From assembly GCF_014699115.1 (NCBI RefSeq), contig NZ_JACXAD010000025.1:23242-87241 (forward strand): DNA of 64,000 bases, in the 5' to 3' direction. Numbering within the stretch: position 1 is the first letter of the stretch; each line of letters starts with the position of its first letter. A program made the translations under genes and the position numbers. The notes beneath the pieces were generated by a model. That model ran no database searches. It was not told the DNA's origin and was given only the letters and a program-made list of their open reading frames with translations. Positions 28,356-37,741 of this stretch are shown piece after piece. Source of the DNA: Hymenobacter montanus (GTDB taxonomy: Bacteria > Bacteroidota > Bacteroidia > Cytophagales > Hymenobacteraceae).

Positions 28356-29016
28356 GGGGGCTGAGGAAGGGGCATTGCCAGGAGTTGTCGTAGACTTTGC
28401 CGGAGTATTGGTAGACTTCGGAGGCCGCGCCGTAGTTCTGCAGCATGGGGTTCACCGAGCCGGAGTACGCCACGTCGCGGGTCCGGATGGTGTCGCGCAG
28501 GTGGTCGTAGCGGCCATTGGTGCGGATTTGCTCGAACTGGGCGTGCGGGTTGAAGACGAGCGTGGGGTAGCTAAACTGCCGGGCCGCCCGGCTGCTGCCG
28601 GGGTGCAGGCCCACCACGAAAAAGGCTTCTTCCTTCAGGCTGAAGCTGAACTCCGGCGAAGCAGGGTCGGCCACCACGCGCGGGTCGTAGCCATACTGCC
28701 GGGCGTCGAGGTTGGCCAGCGACTGGAGCCGCTGCCAGAATAGCTCTTCGAACAGGGCCTCGTCGGGCGCGGTGGGGCCGCGGAAGATAACCGCGGCGCT
28801 GTGGTAGAGCTTGTCGGACTGCCGGTACTTATCGACAAAGCCGTAGATAAAATCCAGGATGGCCGCGTCATCTTTGGGGCAAGCCAGATGATCAACGACC
28901 AGGCAGTTAAGCTGCTGCCAGGTAAGAGCCGTTTTGGCGGCAACGCACGGGAATTCTTTCTTGCTGATGAACTCAAAATATTCCTGTACTTCCGCCTGTT
29001 CTTTTAAATCAGTCAT
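28324..29016 (-). CDS. YqcI/YcgG family protein (possible haem-dependent N-hydroxylase)
   Basis: 230 residues. Conserved family segments: FPCVAAKTAL near the start, ILDFIYGFVDKYRQ, AAVIFRG, FEELFWQRLQSL, FFVVGLHPGSSRAARQFSYPTLVFNPHAQFEQ and YDHLRDTIRTRD. Characterised relatives include DcsA (arginine N-hydroxylation in cycloserine synthesis) and GntA (guanitoxin pathway), which use haem. Its overlap with a DUF1989 gene suggests the two act on one guanidino or amino compound. The substrate is inference; no further pathway genes are adjacent. Confidence 0.85.
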   Translation of the reverse strand: MTDLKEQAEVQEYFEFISKKEFPCVAAKTALTWQQLNCLVVDHLACPKDDAAILDFIYGFVDKYRQSDKLYHSAAVIFRGPTAPDEALFEELFWQRLQSLANLDARQYGYDPRVVADPASPEFSFSLKEEAFFVVGLHPGSSRAARQFSYPTLVFNPHAQFEQIRTNGRYDHLRDTIRTRDVAYSGSVNPMLQNYGAASEVYQYSGKVYDNSWQCPFLSPHAHSPINTAA

Positions 29017-29286
29017 GTCATTACAGGGATTAGCCGCCCGCTAAGGAGAAATAATGGAACATTAGTTATGAGGGATTACGGGCGGGTACATTTTTTTGTT
29101 GAATAAAGTTTGTGGCAATCATAAACAAAGGCTTCATCGGTTGGGCTTACCGAACTCAACGTCAGCGGTGGGAGGCCGATGGAACGGTTCAGCTTTTATT
29201 TCTAGCTAGGAGAGTCATTCGGTGAGCCTCGCCCAGCTTAACAGTCGAGTGGTAGCGTAAAAAATTGGGCGATGGTCTAAAGTAGG

Positions 29287-29386
29287 GTGGTGCCACGAAT
29301 TGCCCGCAGGGCTTCGTGGCACCACTACTAGCTGACACAACGGACCGAACGACTAGTGGTGCCACGACGGCAAGTCGTGGCACCAC
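29287..29386. repeat. Pair of REP-like hairpins
   Basis: Two palindromes share the same 12-base arm: GTGGTGCCACGAA...TTCGTGGCACCAC (29287-29299 and 29313-29325) and GTGGTGCCACGAC...GTCGTGGCACCAC (29356-29368 and 29374-29386). Thirty bases separate them. This two-hairpin layout resembles bacterial interspersed mosaic elements. It lies in the 485-base gap 29017-29501, which otherwise holds only the divergent promoters. Confidence 0.7.
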
Positions 29387-29501
29387 CCCATTGTAGACCA
29401 CCGCCAAAAAATGCCTCGTTAGGGCCTCTGGTGTTCACCCCGGCCAATAGCTGCCGTACACGCCGGGGGTGGGCTGGCCACATTCAGCCCGACTACTGGT
29501 T

Positions 29502-30065
29502 ATGGTATCGCCATTCGTAGAAGAGTTTTTTCGCAATCCGGCCATCGTGGGCTCGCTGGTGCCCAGCTCCCGGGAGCTAACCGACCAGGTGATGGCGCCC
29601 ATCGACTTTGCCACGGCGCGCTGCATCGTGGAGTACGGGCCGGGCACGGGTGTCTTTACCGACGTCATCATCAAGCGGCGCCGGGCCGAAACAGTGGTGG
29701 TGCTGGTGGAGTCGAACGAGCGTTTTTGCGAGCTGTTGCGCGAACGGTACTCCGGCCAGCCTCACGTGCACGTCGTGCACGGCTCGGCCGATAAAACGGG
29801 GCAGTACTTGCAAGAGGTCGGCGCCCCCCCGGTCGACTACGTGGTGTGCGGCCTGCCTTTCACGTCCCTGCCGCTGCGCCTGGACTGGCGCATTCTCGAG
29901 CACACGCGGGACCTGCTGCTGCCCGCCGGTAAGCTCACGCTGTTTCAGTACTCACTCCGCAACACCAAGCTATTCGAGCGGTTTTTCCGCTTGCTCGACC
30001 ACACGCACGTGCTGCTGAACGTGCCGCCCGCTCACGTGCTGGTGTACGCGCCCAAGGCAGCTTAG
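29502..30065 (+). CDS. SAM-dependent methyltransferase, PmtA/rRNA dimethylase-like
   Basis: 187 residues from ATG 29502, in front of the conserved SPFVEEFFRNPAIVGSLVPSS. Class I methyltransferase motif I is EYGPGTG (44-50), followed by VVLVESNERF (motif II) and DYVVCGLPFTSLP in place of the NPPY motif. This combination is typical of short proteins annotated as phospholipid N-methyltransferase-like or rRNA adenine dimethylase-like. The missing asparagine signature argues against a true RNA dimethylase; lipid methylation is the better guess. Convergent with pirin, with only 13 bases between the stop codons. Confidence 0.82.
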   Translation: MVSPFVEEFFRNPAIVGSLVPSSRELTDQVMAPIDFATARCIVEYGPGTGVFTDVIIKRRRAETVVVLVESNERFCELLRERYSGQPHVHVVHGSADKTGQYLQEVGAPPVDYVVCGLPFTSLPLRLDWRILEHTRDLLLPAGKLTLFQYSLRNTKLFERFFRLLDHTHVLLNVPPAHVLVYAPKAA

Positions 30066-30078
30066 CCCGGCCTGAGCG

Positions 30079-30993
30079 CTAGGATAGCGCTTGGGGTGGG
30101 GGCGAGCCGGCGGGCCGCGACTTATCCTGCGGCAGGGGCACAAACTCCGCGTTGTCGTTGGGGGGCAGGGCAATGCGGCCCGCTTGCCAGTCGGCCTTGG
30201 CCTGGTCGATGCGCTCGCGGCGCGACGATACGAAGTTCCACCAGATAAACCGCTCGCCCAGCGGCTCACCGCCCAACAGCATCAGGGTGCTCGGCTCGCG
30301 GGCCATGAGCACCGGGTCGAGGCCGGGCGTGAACACCAGCAGTTGCCCCGGCGTATAGGCACGGCCGTTCACTTCGACGCAGCCCTTGGCTACGTAGGCG
30401 CCGCGCTCGGGGTAGCCGCGGGGCAGGCCGAACCGGGCCCCGGCCTGCAGCACCACGTGCAGGTAAAACAGGGGCGAGTGCGTTGCTACGGCGTTGCGCA
30501 GGCCAAAGGCATCCCCGGCAATCAACCGCATCCACACGCCCGAATCGGTGAAAACGGGCAGTTCCCGCGGCTGGTAGTTGGCGAAAGCAGGGGCCTGTTC
30601 CTCGGCGGCTTCGGGCAGGGCAACCCAAGTCTGAATCATTTCCAGGGCCCCGCCGACGAGGGTGGCCGGGTCCTCGAACCGCTCGGAGTGGGCAATGCCG
30701 CGGCCCGCCGTCATCCAGTTCACCTCCCCCGGCCGGATAATTTGTTCTACGCCCAGGCTGTCGCGGTGAGTCACCTGCCCGCCAAACAAGTAGCTGACGG
30801 TACTCAGGCCAATATGGGGGTGGGGCAGCACATCCATGCCCGGCAGCTGCTCCGGCGTCACGCGCACGGGCCCGGCGTGGTCCATGAAAATAAACGGGCC
30901 GAGCATGCGCCGCAGCCGGTAGGGCAGAATCCGCCGCACATCGAACCCGTGGCCAATGGCTGCCTGGCGTGCTTCAATGACGAGGTCGAGCAT
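30079..30993 (-). CDS. Pirin family protein
   Basis: 304 residues from ATG 30993, which directly precedes the normal pirin start. The bicupin iron site is intact: HPHIG with His58 and His60, then GRGIAHSE with His102 and Glu104. The C-terminal cupin contains GGEPLGERFIWWNFVSS. Pirins are iron proteins with quercetinase or transcription-cofactor roles; the job here is not evident. It is divergent from the PhyH dioxygenase gene across a 297-base gap in which I see no clear promoter box. Confidence 0.93.
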   Translation of the reverse strand: MLDLVIEARQAAIGHGFDVRRILPYRLRRMLGPFIFMDHAGPVRVTPEQLPGMDVLPHPHIGLSTVSYLFGGQVTHRDSLGVEQIIRPGEVNWMTAGRGIAHSERFEDPATLVGGALEMIQTWVALPEAAEEQAPAFANYQPRELPVFTDSGVWMRLIAGDAFGLRNAVATHSPLFYLHVVLQAGARFGLPRGYPERGAYVAKGCVEVNGRAYTPGQLLVFTPGLDPVLMAREPSTLMLLGGEPLGERFIWWNFVSSRRERIDQAKADWQAGRIALPPNDNAEFVPLPQDKSRPAGSPPPQALS

Positions 30994-31290
30994 GAGAAAA
31001 GCAGTTGGGACGACGAAAGATAAACTCGGCCCGGAGTAGTAGGGCTTACCCGTGTTCGACTGCTGCACGACGACACCAGCACCCAGCCGCAACTGCTGAG
31101 GCCGGGCATTACACGACACCGGGCCTTTGGGCTGCTGATCCCCGTCCGCTTCAAAACTGTCACCGCGGCCTTTGCTACTGCCACCAAAAGCCTGCAAAAT
31201 CCGTTATCACTGGAAGCCGACCCCGTCGCGTGGTGCCCTGTGTAGATGCGCCGACGGGTTGGCCCGCCAACGCCTTAACTACCTTGCTTT

Positions 31291-32136
31291 ATGGAAACTG
31301 CAGAAGTTAACACCCTCACCCAGCCTGCGTACGACGTTGCCCAAATCATGGGCGGGCTGTACGGCGACGGCATCATTGGCCTTAAAGGTGCCTTCAGCCG
31401 CGAATGGGTGCAGCGGCTCGGCGAAGACATTGCCGGGCTCTACGCCGCCGCCCTTCAACGCCCCGGGGGCGCCCTGGGTCGCGGGCCCAAGCGACACTAC
31501 GTCGAAATTCACCCGGAAAGCATCCGCGGCTTCGTGGACCTGGCCACCCACCCCTGGGTAACGGCCGTGTGCGAGGCAGTGCTCGGCCCCGACTACCAAA
31601 TCGTGGAAATCGGCTTCGACGTGCCCAACCCGGGCGCCATGAACCAGCCCTGGCACCGCGACTTTCCCGCTCCCGACGATACCCTCACCGGCCGCCGGCT
31701 CAATTCCCTGGCCTTCAACCTGACCACCGTGGACGTGAGCGAGGATATGGGGCCCTTCGAGATTGCCGTCGGCACCCAGTGGGACCGACCCACCAACTTC
31801 GAGCATGGCATGTTTCCGCCCAAAGCCAACAGTCCCCGCTACGAGCAGCGGGCTCAACGCAAAATGCCGCAGATGGGCGACATCTCGGCCCGCTCGGCCC
31901 TTACCATTCACCGCGGCACCGCTAATTATTCCGATAAATCCCGCCCCGCCCTGGTGCTCGGCGTAGACGCGCCCACGGCCAACAACGCCGAGCGCCACGA
32001 CCTGCAACTCACCCGGGCGTTTTACGAAACCTTGCCCGATAGCCTCAAGCGCCACCTCACCTGCCGCCTGGTGGATGAGCTGGAGCCCATCGTGCAAGGC
32101 CACACCATCGAGGGCCTGATGATGGGTGAGGCATAA
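31291..32136 (+). CDS. Phytanoyl-CoA dioxygenase family protein
   Basis: 281 residues. Fe(II)/2-oxoglutarate dioxygenase triad: WHRD with His122 and Asp124, and distal His207 in ALTIHRGTANYSD; Arg218 in KSRPALVLG should bind the 2-oxoglutarate carboxylate. Such enzymes hydroxylate small molecules or lipids. It lies upstream of a GH43-like gene (205-base gap), with no obvious pathway link. The substrate is unknown. Confidence 0.9.
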   Translation: METAEVNTLTQPAYDVAQIMGGLYGDGIIGLKGAFSREWVQRLGEDIAGLYAAALQRPGGALGRGPKRHYVEIHPESIRGFVDLATHPWVTAVCEAVLGPDYQIVEIGFDVPNPGAMNQPWHRDFPAPDDTLTGRRLNSLAFNLTTVDVSEDMGPFEIAVGTQWDRPTNFEHGMFPPKANSPRYEQRAQRKMPQMGDISARSALTIHRGTANYSDKSRPALVLGVDAPTANNAERHDLQLTRAFYETLPDSLKRHLTCRLVDELEPIVQGHTIEGLMMGEA

Positions 32137-32341
32137 GAAGCCCAGCCCCGTTGCCGTTGGACCAGGTCTCGTTACATGCCCGACTCGTCCTGCCGGGCTC
32201 GAAACTCATTAGGCCAGGGACGTAGCCTATCCATGCCGAAGTAATCTTTACTGACCTACTGCCGAGCCGGTATACTGAGCCCCCGGCTCGGCAGAACGGT
32301 TTTTAGTCTGATTATCACTCGCGCCCGCCGCTCTACTGCCC

Positions 32342-33343
32342 ATGCACATCCCCAACGACCACATCTACCAGGAGGCTCACCTCTCGCCCATGACGGTGGC
32401 CGAAATCAACGAGCTGACCAAAGCTGCCCGCGCTCGGCCGCCCAGCGGCGACCAGACCTACGTGCTGGTTGCCGACGGCGAAGACCCCTGGGTGGTTGCT
32501 CATCAAGGCCACTTGTACTACTGCACCGTCGACCGGCTCAAGCGGAAAATCCTGGTTGCCAAGTTTACCAGCTTATCGGAAATGGCCACCGCTGAGCTGG
32601 TGCAGGTATGGCCCGATAAGCGAGGAACCACCCGGGAATTCGTAGAAATCTGGTCCCCGGAATTGCAATTCATCGACGGCAGGTGGTACATCTACTTCGC
32701 GCTCTACAATGTCCGAAACGGCGCCGAGCGGCTCTTCGTCCTGGAAGGGCTGGCCGACCATCCCCAGGGCGCCTACGAATTTCAGGGCCAGCTGCAGATT
32801 CCGACGGACCGCTGGGCCATCGACGGCTCGGTGTTGCGGACTGATAACGGCGAGCTGTATTTCATCTGGTCGGGGTGGGAGGGGCTTACCAACACCAGCC
32901 AGAACATCTACATCGCCCGGATGCGCGACCCCGTCACCATTGCTTCCGACCGAGTGTGCATTTCCCGGCCCGAATACGACTGGGAAAAGCAGGGCTACCC
33001 GCACGTGAACGAAGGCCCGCAAGCCCTGGCGCGCCACGGGCGCCTCTTCATTATCTACTCGGCCAGCGGCAGTTGGACCGACGACTACTGCCTTGGCCAG
33101 CTCACCTATCTGGGCGGCGACGTGCTCGACTCCGCCTCCTGGCGCAAGGAGCCCGCGCCCGTGTTCTCAAAGACCGCCACTATTTTCGGACCCGGCCACG
33201 CCTCGTTCGTTGAAATTGATGGCCAAGATTATATCATTTACCACGCCACCCGCAGCAGCCGGGCTGGGTGGGCCCGGCAAATCCGCGCCAAGCCTTTCAG
33301 CTGGCACGCGGATGGCTCGCCCAATTTTGGGGAGCCGGCGTAG
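32342..33343 (+). CDS. GH43-like five-bladed propeller glycosidase
   Basis: 333 residues without a signal peptide, so probably cytoplasmic. Glycoside hydrolase family 43 features: general base Asp48 in DGEDPWVV, the WSPEL segment, pKa-modulating Asp161 in IDGSVL and general acid Glu224 in VNEGPQ. Repeated aromatic blade motifs (WYIYFALY, LYFIWSGWEG, RLFIIYSASGSW, DYIIYHATRS) fit the propeller. Relatives act on arabinofuranosides and xylosides. It is not next to a SusCD pair, so it may act on an imported oligosaccharide. Confidence 0.85.
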   Translation: MHIPNDHIYQEAHLSPMTVAEINELTKAARARPPSGDQTYVLVADGEDPWVVAHQGHLYYCTVDRLKRKILVAKFTSLSEMATAELVQVWPDKRGTTREFVEIWSPELQFIDGRWYIYFALYNVRNGAERLFVLEGLADHPQGAYEFQGQLQIPTDRWAIDGSVLRTDNGELYFIWSGWEGLTNTSQNIYIARMRDPVTIASDRVCISRPEYDWEKQGYPHVNEGPQALARHGRLFIIYSASGSWTDDYCLGQLTYLGGDVLDSASWRKEPAPVFSKTATIFGPGHASFVEIDGQDYIIYHATRSSRAGWARQIRAKPFSWHADGSPNFGEPA

Positions 33344-33475
33344 TTGGTAGGCCCCGGATGCCTTACAACTACTTGAGTTGTTATAGCAGTCATTGGGTAG
33401 GAGTGCGCTGAGAGCCAACGAACCTCGAAGACCGCGGCAAGAGCATTCGCCCAACCACCTTTTAAACCGTCAATT

Positions 33476-34411
33476 TTGGTAGTCCCTCAACCAGTTAATC
33501 AACTCAGCGCCGCGCCGGAGCCCACCACCATTGGGCTGGCTGGTGCCACCGGCGACCTCGGATTTCGCATTGCGCAAGCCCTGTTGAAGCGGGGAGCCGT
33601 TGTGCGGGCGCTGGTCCGCCCGGGCAGCACCAAGCCGGAAATTGCCGCGCTGCGTGAGCAGGGAGCCACCATTGTGGAGGTCGACTTCAACAGCGTGGCG
33701 CAGCTCACTGCTGCTTGCGCGGGCACTGCCTGCGTGGTGTCGGCCCTATCGGGGTTGCGCGACGTGATTGTGGAGGCGCAAACGCGGCTGCTCCAAGCCG
33801 CCGTGGCTGCCGGCGTGCCCCGTTTTATTCCCTCCGACTATTCCATTGATTTCACGAAGCTCCCCGACGGTACCAACCGCAACCTCGACCTGCGCCGGGA
33901 GTTTGGCCAACGGCTCGCCCAAGCTCCCATCATGGCTACCTCGGTCCTCAACGGCATGTTTACCGACTTGTTGATCGGGCCGGCGCCGGTGGTGCTGTTC
34001 GGCCTCAGTCGGGTGATGTATTACGGCAGTGCCGACCAGCCGCTGGATTTCACCACCACCGCCAATACGGCCGAGTTTACGGCCGCCGCCGCGCTCGACC
34101 CCACCACACCCCGGTACCTGCGCATTGCCGGCGAAGTGCTCACTATCCGCGGCTTGCAACGGGCGGCCGGTGAAGCCGCCGGCCGCCGGTTTAAGCTGCT
34201 CCGGGTGGGGGGATTGTGGGTGCTGGGCGCCATGATTAAGGTAACCCGAGCCCTGATGCCGAACAGCGACAACGTATTTCCGCCCTGGCAGGGCATGCAG
34301 TACCTGCACAACATGTTCGGCGGGCTCCCTAAGCTCGCGCCGCTGGATAATACCCGCTACCCGGAAATTCGGTGGACTTCGGTGCGGGAGGTGCTGGCAA
34401 CCAGGAAGTAG
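33476..34411 (+). CDS. NmrA family NAD(P)-binding protein, TTG start
   Basis: 311 residues. N-terminal Rossmann motif GLAGATGDLG (20-29) and ALVRPGS at the end of strand 2 indicate NADP(H) binding, as in isoflavone-reductase/NmrA-like atypical SDRs. PSDYSIDF and SVLNGMF follow the family pattern. The reading frame is open upstream to 33401 but contains no ATG or GTG before the Rossmann motif, so the TTG at 33476 is the best start. It is a stand-alone gene; substrate unknown. Confidence 0.85.
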   Translation: MVVPQPVNQLSAAPEPTTIGLAGATGDLGFRIAQALLKRGAVVRALVRPGSTKPEIAALREQGATIVEVDFNSVAQLTAACAGTACVVSALSGLRDVIVEAQTRLLQAAVAAGVPRFIPSDYSIDFTKLPDGTNRNLDLRREFGQRLAQAPIMATSVLNGMFTDLLIGPAPVVLFGLSRVMYYGSADQPLDFTTTANTAEFTAAAALDPTTPRYLRIAGEVLTIRGLQRAAGEAAGRRFKLLRVGGLWVLGAMIKVTRALMPNSDNVFPPWQGMQYLHNMFGGLPKLAPLDNTRYPEIRWTSVREVLATRK

Positions 34412-34491
34412 TACACCCGCCCGGGCCAGTCAATTTGAGGGCCGCTTGGGCAAAATAGAGCGGTTCTCCAGTCAGGATACGGTTTTTTAGG

Positions 34492-34521
34492 AATTAAAAA
34501 TTAAGAATGAAAAATTAAAAA
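34492..34521. repeat. Single copy of the AATTAAAAATT repeat
   Basis: Thirty bases matching one arm of the inverted repeat at 9259-9412 with a few differences. It lies in the gap 34412-35147, which otherwise contains only the palindrome at 34930; no gene is recognised there. Confidence 0.5.
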
Positions 34522-34929
34522 AAATGACCAGTAGATTCTTCATTCCTTTCTCCTGTGCGAAAACTGCTCTGGAAGCTGCGATACCGGGCCTTCGTCGTGG
34601 TTTTCCACGGCGTGTATTTCCTGGTTCCGCTATCCGCAGGGCAAACCAGGCAGGACGGTATCTGTAAGTTAAGGAGTGGAGTGTCGGGCTGGCCACAAAC
34701 ATCGCTGTGCTAGCCGCCTTGCTGCTCCCGGATGCGCACTGCGTACTCTGCCACGGCGGCCCCATTTCGGGCCCGCCCCGGTTCCGTCGCTGACGTAGCG
34801 CTCTGCTCTGCGGTTCGTATTTACCTGCCCCTGAGTTGGGAAAACGCCCCTGATTCATTAGAGACTGCTTCTCTTCAGCTTGCTCATCCCACCAAGCCTG
34901 GCAGGGGAGGGGATAAAATTTTCGATTTG

Positions 34930-34946
34930 ACTTTGTAATACAAAGT
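34930..34946. promoter_or_regulatory. Palindrome ACTTTGT-AAT-ACAAAGT
   Basis: Perfect seven-base half-sites with a three-base spacer, the same geometry as the site at 4347 (ACYTTGY-N3-RCAARGT). A TTG overlaps its left edge and TTCTTTTG follows, so it again sits within a promoter-like stretch. Upstream of the membrane protein gene at 35148. Confidence 0.55.
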
Positions 34947-35147
34947 TCTTTTGCTTGTTTTGCATTATCCCAGCTCGGGTTACCAGGGCTCCGGCAGTTG
35001 CTGGCAACAGCGGCCAGTCCGCCGGGCTTGGTGCTTGGCGTTTGCCCGATTTAAGGTCTGGTTACTGCTGCCACCGGAACCCGCGCCGGCTGGCATTACT
35101 CATTTCTAGAAATTTCTCTTATTATTTCACCCCCAAGCCCTGTTATC

Positions 35148-35726
35148 ATGAACCTCACCAAAAGCATTATTCGGGTGGCGCTCGCCACCGGGTTTCTACT
35201 GCTGCTACTCTTGGTGGCGAAGCAGTTCACTACTGAAATGATGTGGACCTTGTCTGACTTCCTTGCTGCGGGCATTCTGCTATTCGGCTCGGGCCTCGCG
35301 TATGTGCTGCTTGCGCAGATGGGGAGCAATACCGCCTATCGAGCGGCGGCCGGCGTTGCGGTGGGAGTGGCATTGTTCCTCGTCTGGGCAAATCTGGCCG
35401 TGGGGCTCATCGGGAGCGAGAACAACCCCGCCAACCGGCTGTACGGCGGGGTGCTCGCCATCTTATTCATCGGGGCCCTCGTGGCGCGCTTCCGGCCGCG
35501 GGGAATGGCCAACGCCTTGTTCGTGACGGCGCTCGCGCAAATGATAGTCCCCGCGATTGCGCTGCTGGTTTGGAAGACTCAAATTATCTCCGAAGCAGCA
35601 GCCCCCGGAGGCGTCGGGCATATACTAGGGGTGAATGCTTTCTTCGCCGCGCTGTGGGGTGGAGCGGCTTTGCTGTTCCGGCGCGCCAGCACCACTAGCG
35701 CAAACCCGGACCGGCAACTGGGGTAG
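35148..35726 (+). CDS. Multi-pass membrane protein, unknown
   Basis: 192 residues with about six hydrophobic helices (13-24, 36-58, 66-87, 97-110, 119-140, 160-178). There are no charged catalytic motifs. I do not recognise the family with certainty. It has a 200-base leader with the palindrome at 34930, so it is probably repressed by a specific regulator. It opens the same-strand array of small genes that follows. Confidence 0.75.
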   Translation: MNLTKSIIRVALATGFLLLLLLVAKQFTTEMMWTLSDFLAAGILLFGSGLAYVLLAQMGSNTAYRAAAGVAVGVALFLVWANLAVGLIGSENNPANRLYGGVLAILFIGALVARFRPRGMANALFVTALAQMIVPAIALLVWKTQIISEAAAPGGVGHILGVNAFFAALWGGAALLFRRASTTSANPDRQLG

Positions 35727-35926
35727 CGGTTGAGGAGACCTGGTACGCGCCGCCAGCACTAATTCAGCGAGCCGCGTTGCCTTTGGGGCTTCTCAGATCC
35801 TGCAATCCGCCCGGCCCGTTGCGCCCGCCAGTAGAAACGGGGGCTTCTATAGCAGGCGAGCCAGCGAAGCGGTGTCTTCGTTGCAGTCCAGTTAACGGTT
35901 GTCGATTAAACCATCAGAATTCAGTT

Positions 35927-36151
35927 ATGGCCCGTAAAATAAACTTCGAGCTTTCCCAAGCTGGCCTTAAGCGCATGCTGAAAAACGCTTCTAGCCGGGT
36001 GGTGAGCGAAAACCTGAATCGGGAGGGCGCTATTACGGTAATTGAGAGAGGCCAAATCGTAGAGGTACGCCCAGACAAGTCGCGACGGGTAGTACGCAAA
36101 ACCGTTGCTCAACCAGTGCATATCACCGAACGGACACTGTACCTTGACTGA
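35927..36151 (+). CDS. Putative antitoxin of a zeta-like module
   Basis: 74 residues from ATG 35927 (MARKINFELSQAGLKRML). Basic and helical in its first half, with a conserved-looking VIERGQIVEVRPDKSRRV segment. Placed 19 bases before a zeta-type kinase reading frame, it occupies the antitoxin position; no family is recognised. It remains intact although its partner is broken. Confidence 0.65.
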   Translation: MARKINFELSQAGLKRMLKNASSRVVSENLNREGAITVIERGQIVEVRPDKSRRVVRKTVAQPVHITERTLYLD

Positions 36152-36170
36152 ACACATTCCACGCTAACGC

Positions 36171-36901
36171 ATGCTTGCCGGTCCCAATGGGTCCGGCAAG
36201 TCTTTTTTAGTGCCTTCGTTAGCCACCGAAATCAGCCTGGGCGTTATCGTTAACGCCGATGAAATCGAGACACTCCTCAAGGTGCAATACCGGCAGCACA
36301 CGCGGATACTCAATCTGCAGCAGTGGCAGCTTACGCTCACCGAGCAAGAGGCTTTTCGCCAGTCGAGCGCCCAAAACAGCCAGCCTAACTGGTACAGGAG
36401 CAATTCTCTCGGTTGCGAATTGAGCAAAACGTATTGCTTTTTTCCCGCATTAAAATTGATTCTTATCTGGCTTCGCGCGTTGCGGAGTTTCTGCGCTACG
36501 CTTTGCTGGCGGCCAGGCAGTCATTCACATTCGAAATGGTGATGTCGCACCCTTCCAAACTGGAATTTCTGCGCGATGCCCAAGCGGCTGGCTACCGCAC
36601 CTATTTGTATTTCGTGTCGACTGAAGACCCTGAAATTAACATTGCCAGGGTTAGGGCGCGGGTGAAGAAGGAAGGCCATCATGTCGACCGCGCCAAAATG
36701 GTGTCGCGCTATGCTCGTACACTCGAGTCGTTGTTTGAGGCCGTTCGGCTTGTAAACCGCGCCTTCTTGTTTGACTACTCTTCTGATGCGCCGCAACTGA
36801 TTGCGGAAGTGGAAGAGGGAAAGCGCATAGAGTTCCAAACGACAACCATTCCCGCTTGGGTAGATACCCATTTCCGGCAGAAGGTCCTACGGAGGAAATA
36901 A
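36171..36901 (+). pseudogene. Zeta toxin-like kinase, frameshifted
   Basis: The first frame (36171 onward) begins MLAGPNGSGKSFLVPSLA, a Walker A loop of zeta/AAA kinases, then VNADEIE. Around 36389 one base, probably a C, is missing and the frame moves to the one ending at 36901. That part carries FEMVMSHPSKLEFLRDAQAAG and YFVSTEDPEINIARV, typical of zeta-like kinases. Upstream, the same frame is preceded by LTEHIPR and an in-frame TAA (36165-36167), which may be a second lesion. Intact relatives phosphorylate nucleotide-sugar precursors or act as toxins; this copy should be inactive unless frameshifting rescues it. Confidence 0.8.
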
Positions 36902-37003
36902 GCTGCCGCAACTGTATCCCCACTGCTCCCGCCCGCGGCGCCCGCCGCTGAAGAAACGGGAGTTCTGCATAGCTTGCTCACTAACCTCATGCTCTCTTCG
37001 CCG

Positions 37004-37603
37004 ATGCGCTTTCTATTTCTGGCCTTTCTGATTTTACAATCACTGCTGAGCTCGGCTCAGCAGTGGAACACAGCGCATGAAATAAACGGCAGCATTATTA
37101 AGACTGCCACGGGTACCGCAGCTGTGTTCAACAACTACAAGGGCATGGGCCTGAGTTTTCAACTCAATTTTGGCAAAGCGAAAGCGACTGCGACTGAGCG
37201 CCCCGCTCTGTTTGAAGTAAACGGGTTGCCGTTGCAAATAATAGTCGTGCAAGCGGCGCCACAGGCAACGTCCTCCGCCGAAGCGACTTTAACTAGCTAC
37301 ATATCCTCCGAGGTTGAATACACCAACCAATCGATGCCTGCCCCAATAAACCCTCACGTTGCCTCTATTCAGATTAAGCCTCATCAGCCCGGCAAGCTGT
37401 GGAGTTACGCCCTTCCCGTCGGCATGAGTAATGAAGTAGAGCAGCAAGTGTTTCTGAACTTTGTACATGGCAACTTTATCATCGGGCTTGGCTCTGCGCA
37501 GTTCAAAGGGCAAAGTATGAAGGTGGTAGAGGCATTGCTGCTGCGCATTGCGCGCGACATGCAATTCCTGCCAACTAAGATTACCACTCAAGTCAAGAAG
37601 TAA
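37004..37603 (+). CDS. Small secreted protein, unknown
   Basis: 199 residues from ATG 37004 (36989 is an alternative), opening with a signal peptide MRFLFLAFLILQSLLSSAQ. The mature part is mixed alpha/beta with no motif I know; repeated small hydrophobic strands and the segment FVHGNFIIGLGSAQFKG are the most distinctive. It stands in the middle of the toxin-antitoxin array, preceded by one of the recurring GAAACGGG hairpins. Confidence 0.7.
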   Translation: MRFLFLAFLILQSLLSSAQQWNTAHEINGSIIKTATGTAAVFNNYKGMGLSFQLNFGKAKATATERPALFEVNGLPLQIIVVQAAPQATSSAEATLTSYISSEVEYTNQSMPAPINPHVASIQIKPHQPGKLWSYALPVGMSNEVEQQVFLNFVHGNFIIGLGSAQFKGQSMKVVEALLLRIARDMQFLPTKITTQVKK

Positions 37604-37741
37604 ACGCTGGGTTGTTAAACTGTCCATTGCAATAGCCGGCTACCCACCACCGCCCGCCCACCTGCCCCCGCCGCTGAAACAACAACAGTCTCTTCGCTAC
37701 TTTAGCCGGCGCCAATTCCGCCATCTCCACGCTTCGCTTCC

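Noticed and set aside
34487..34858. Reverse-strand frame of 123 codons
   Set aside because: Low-complexity Arg/Pro composition, and its end is encoded by the AT-rich repeat; no family.
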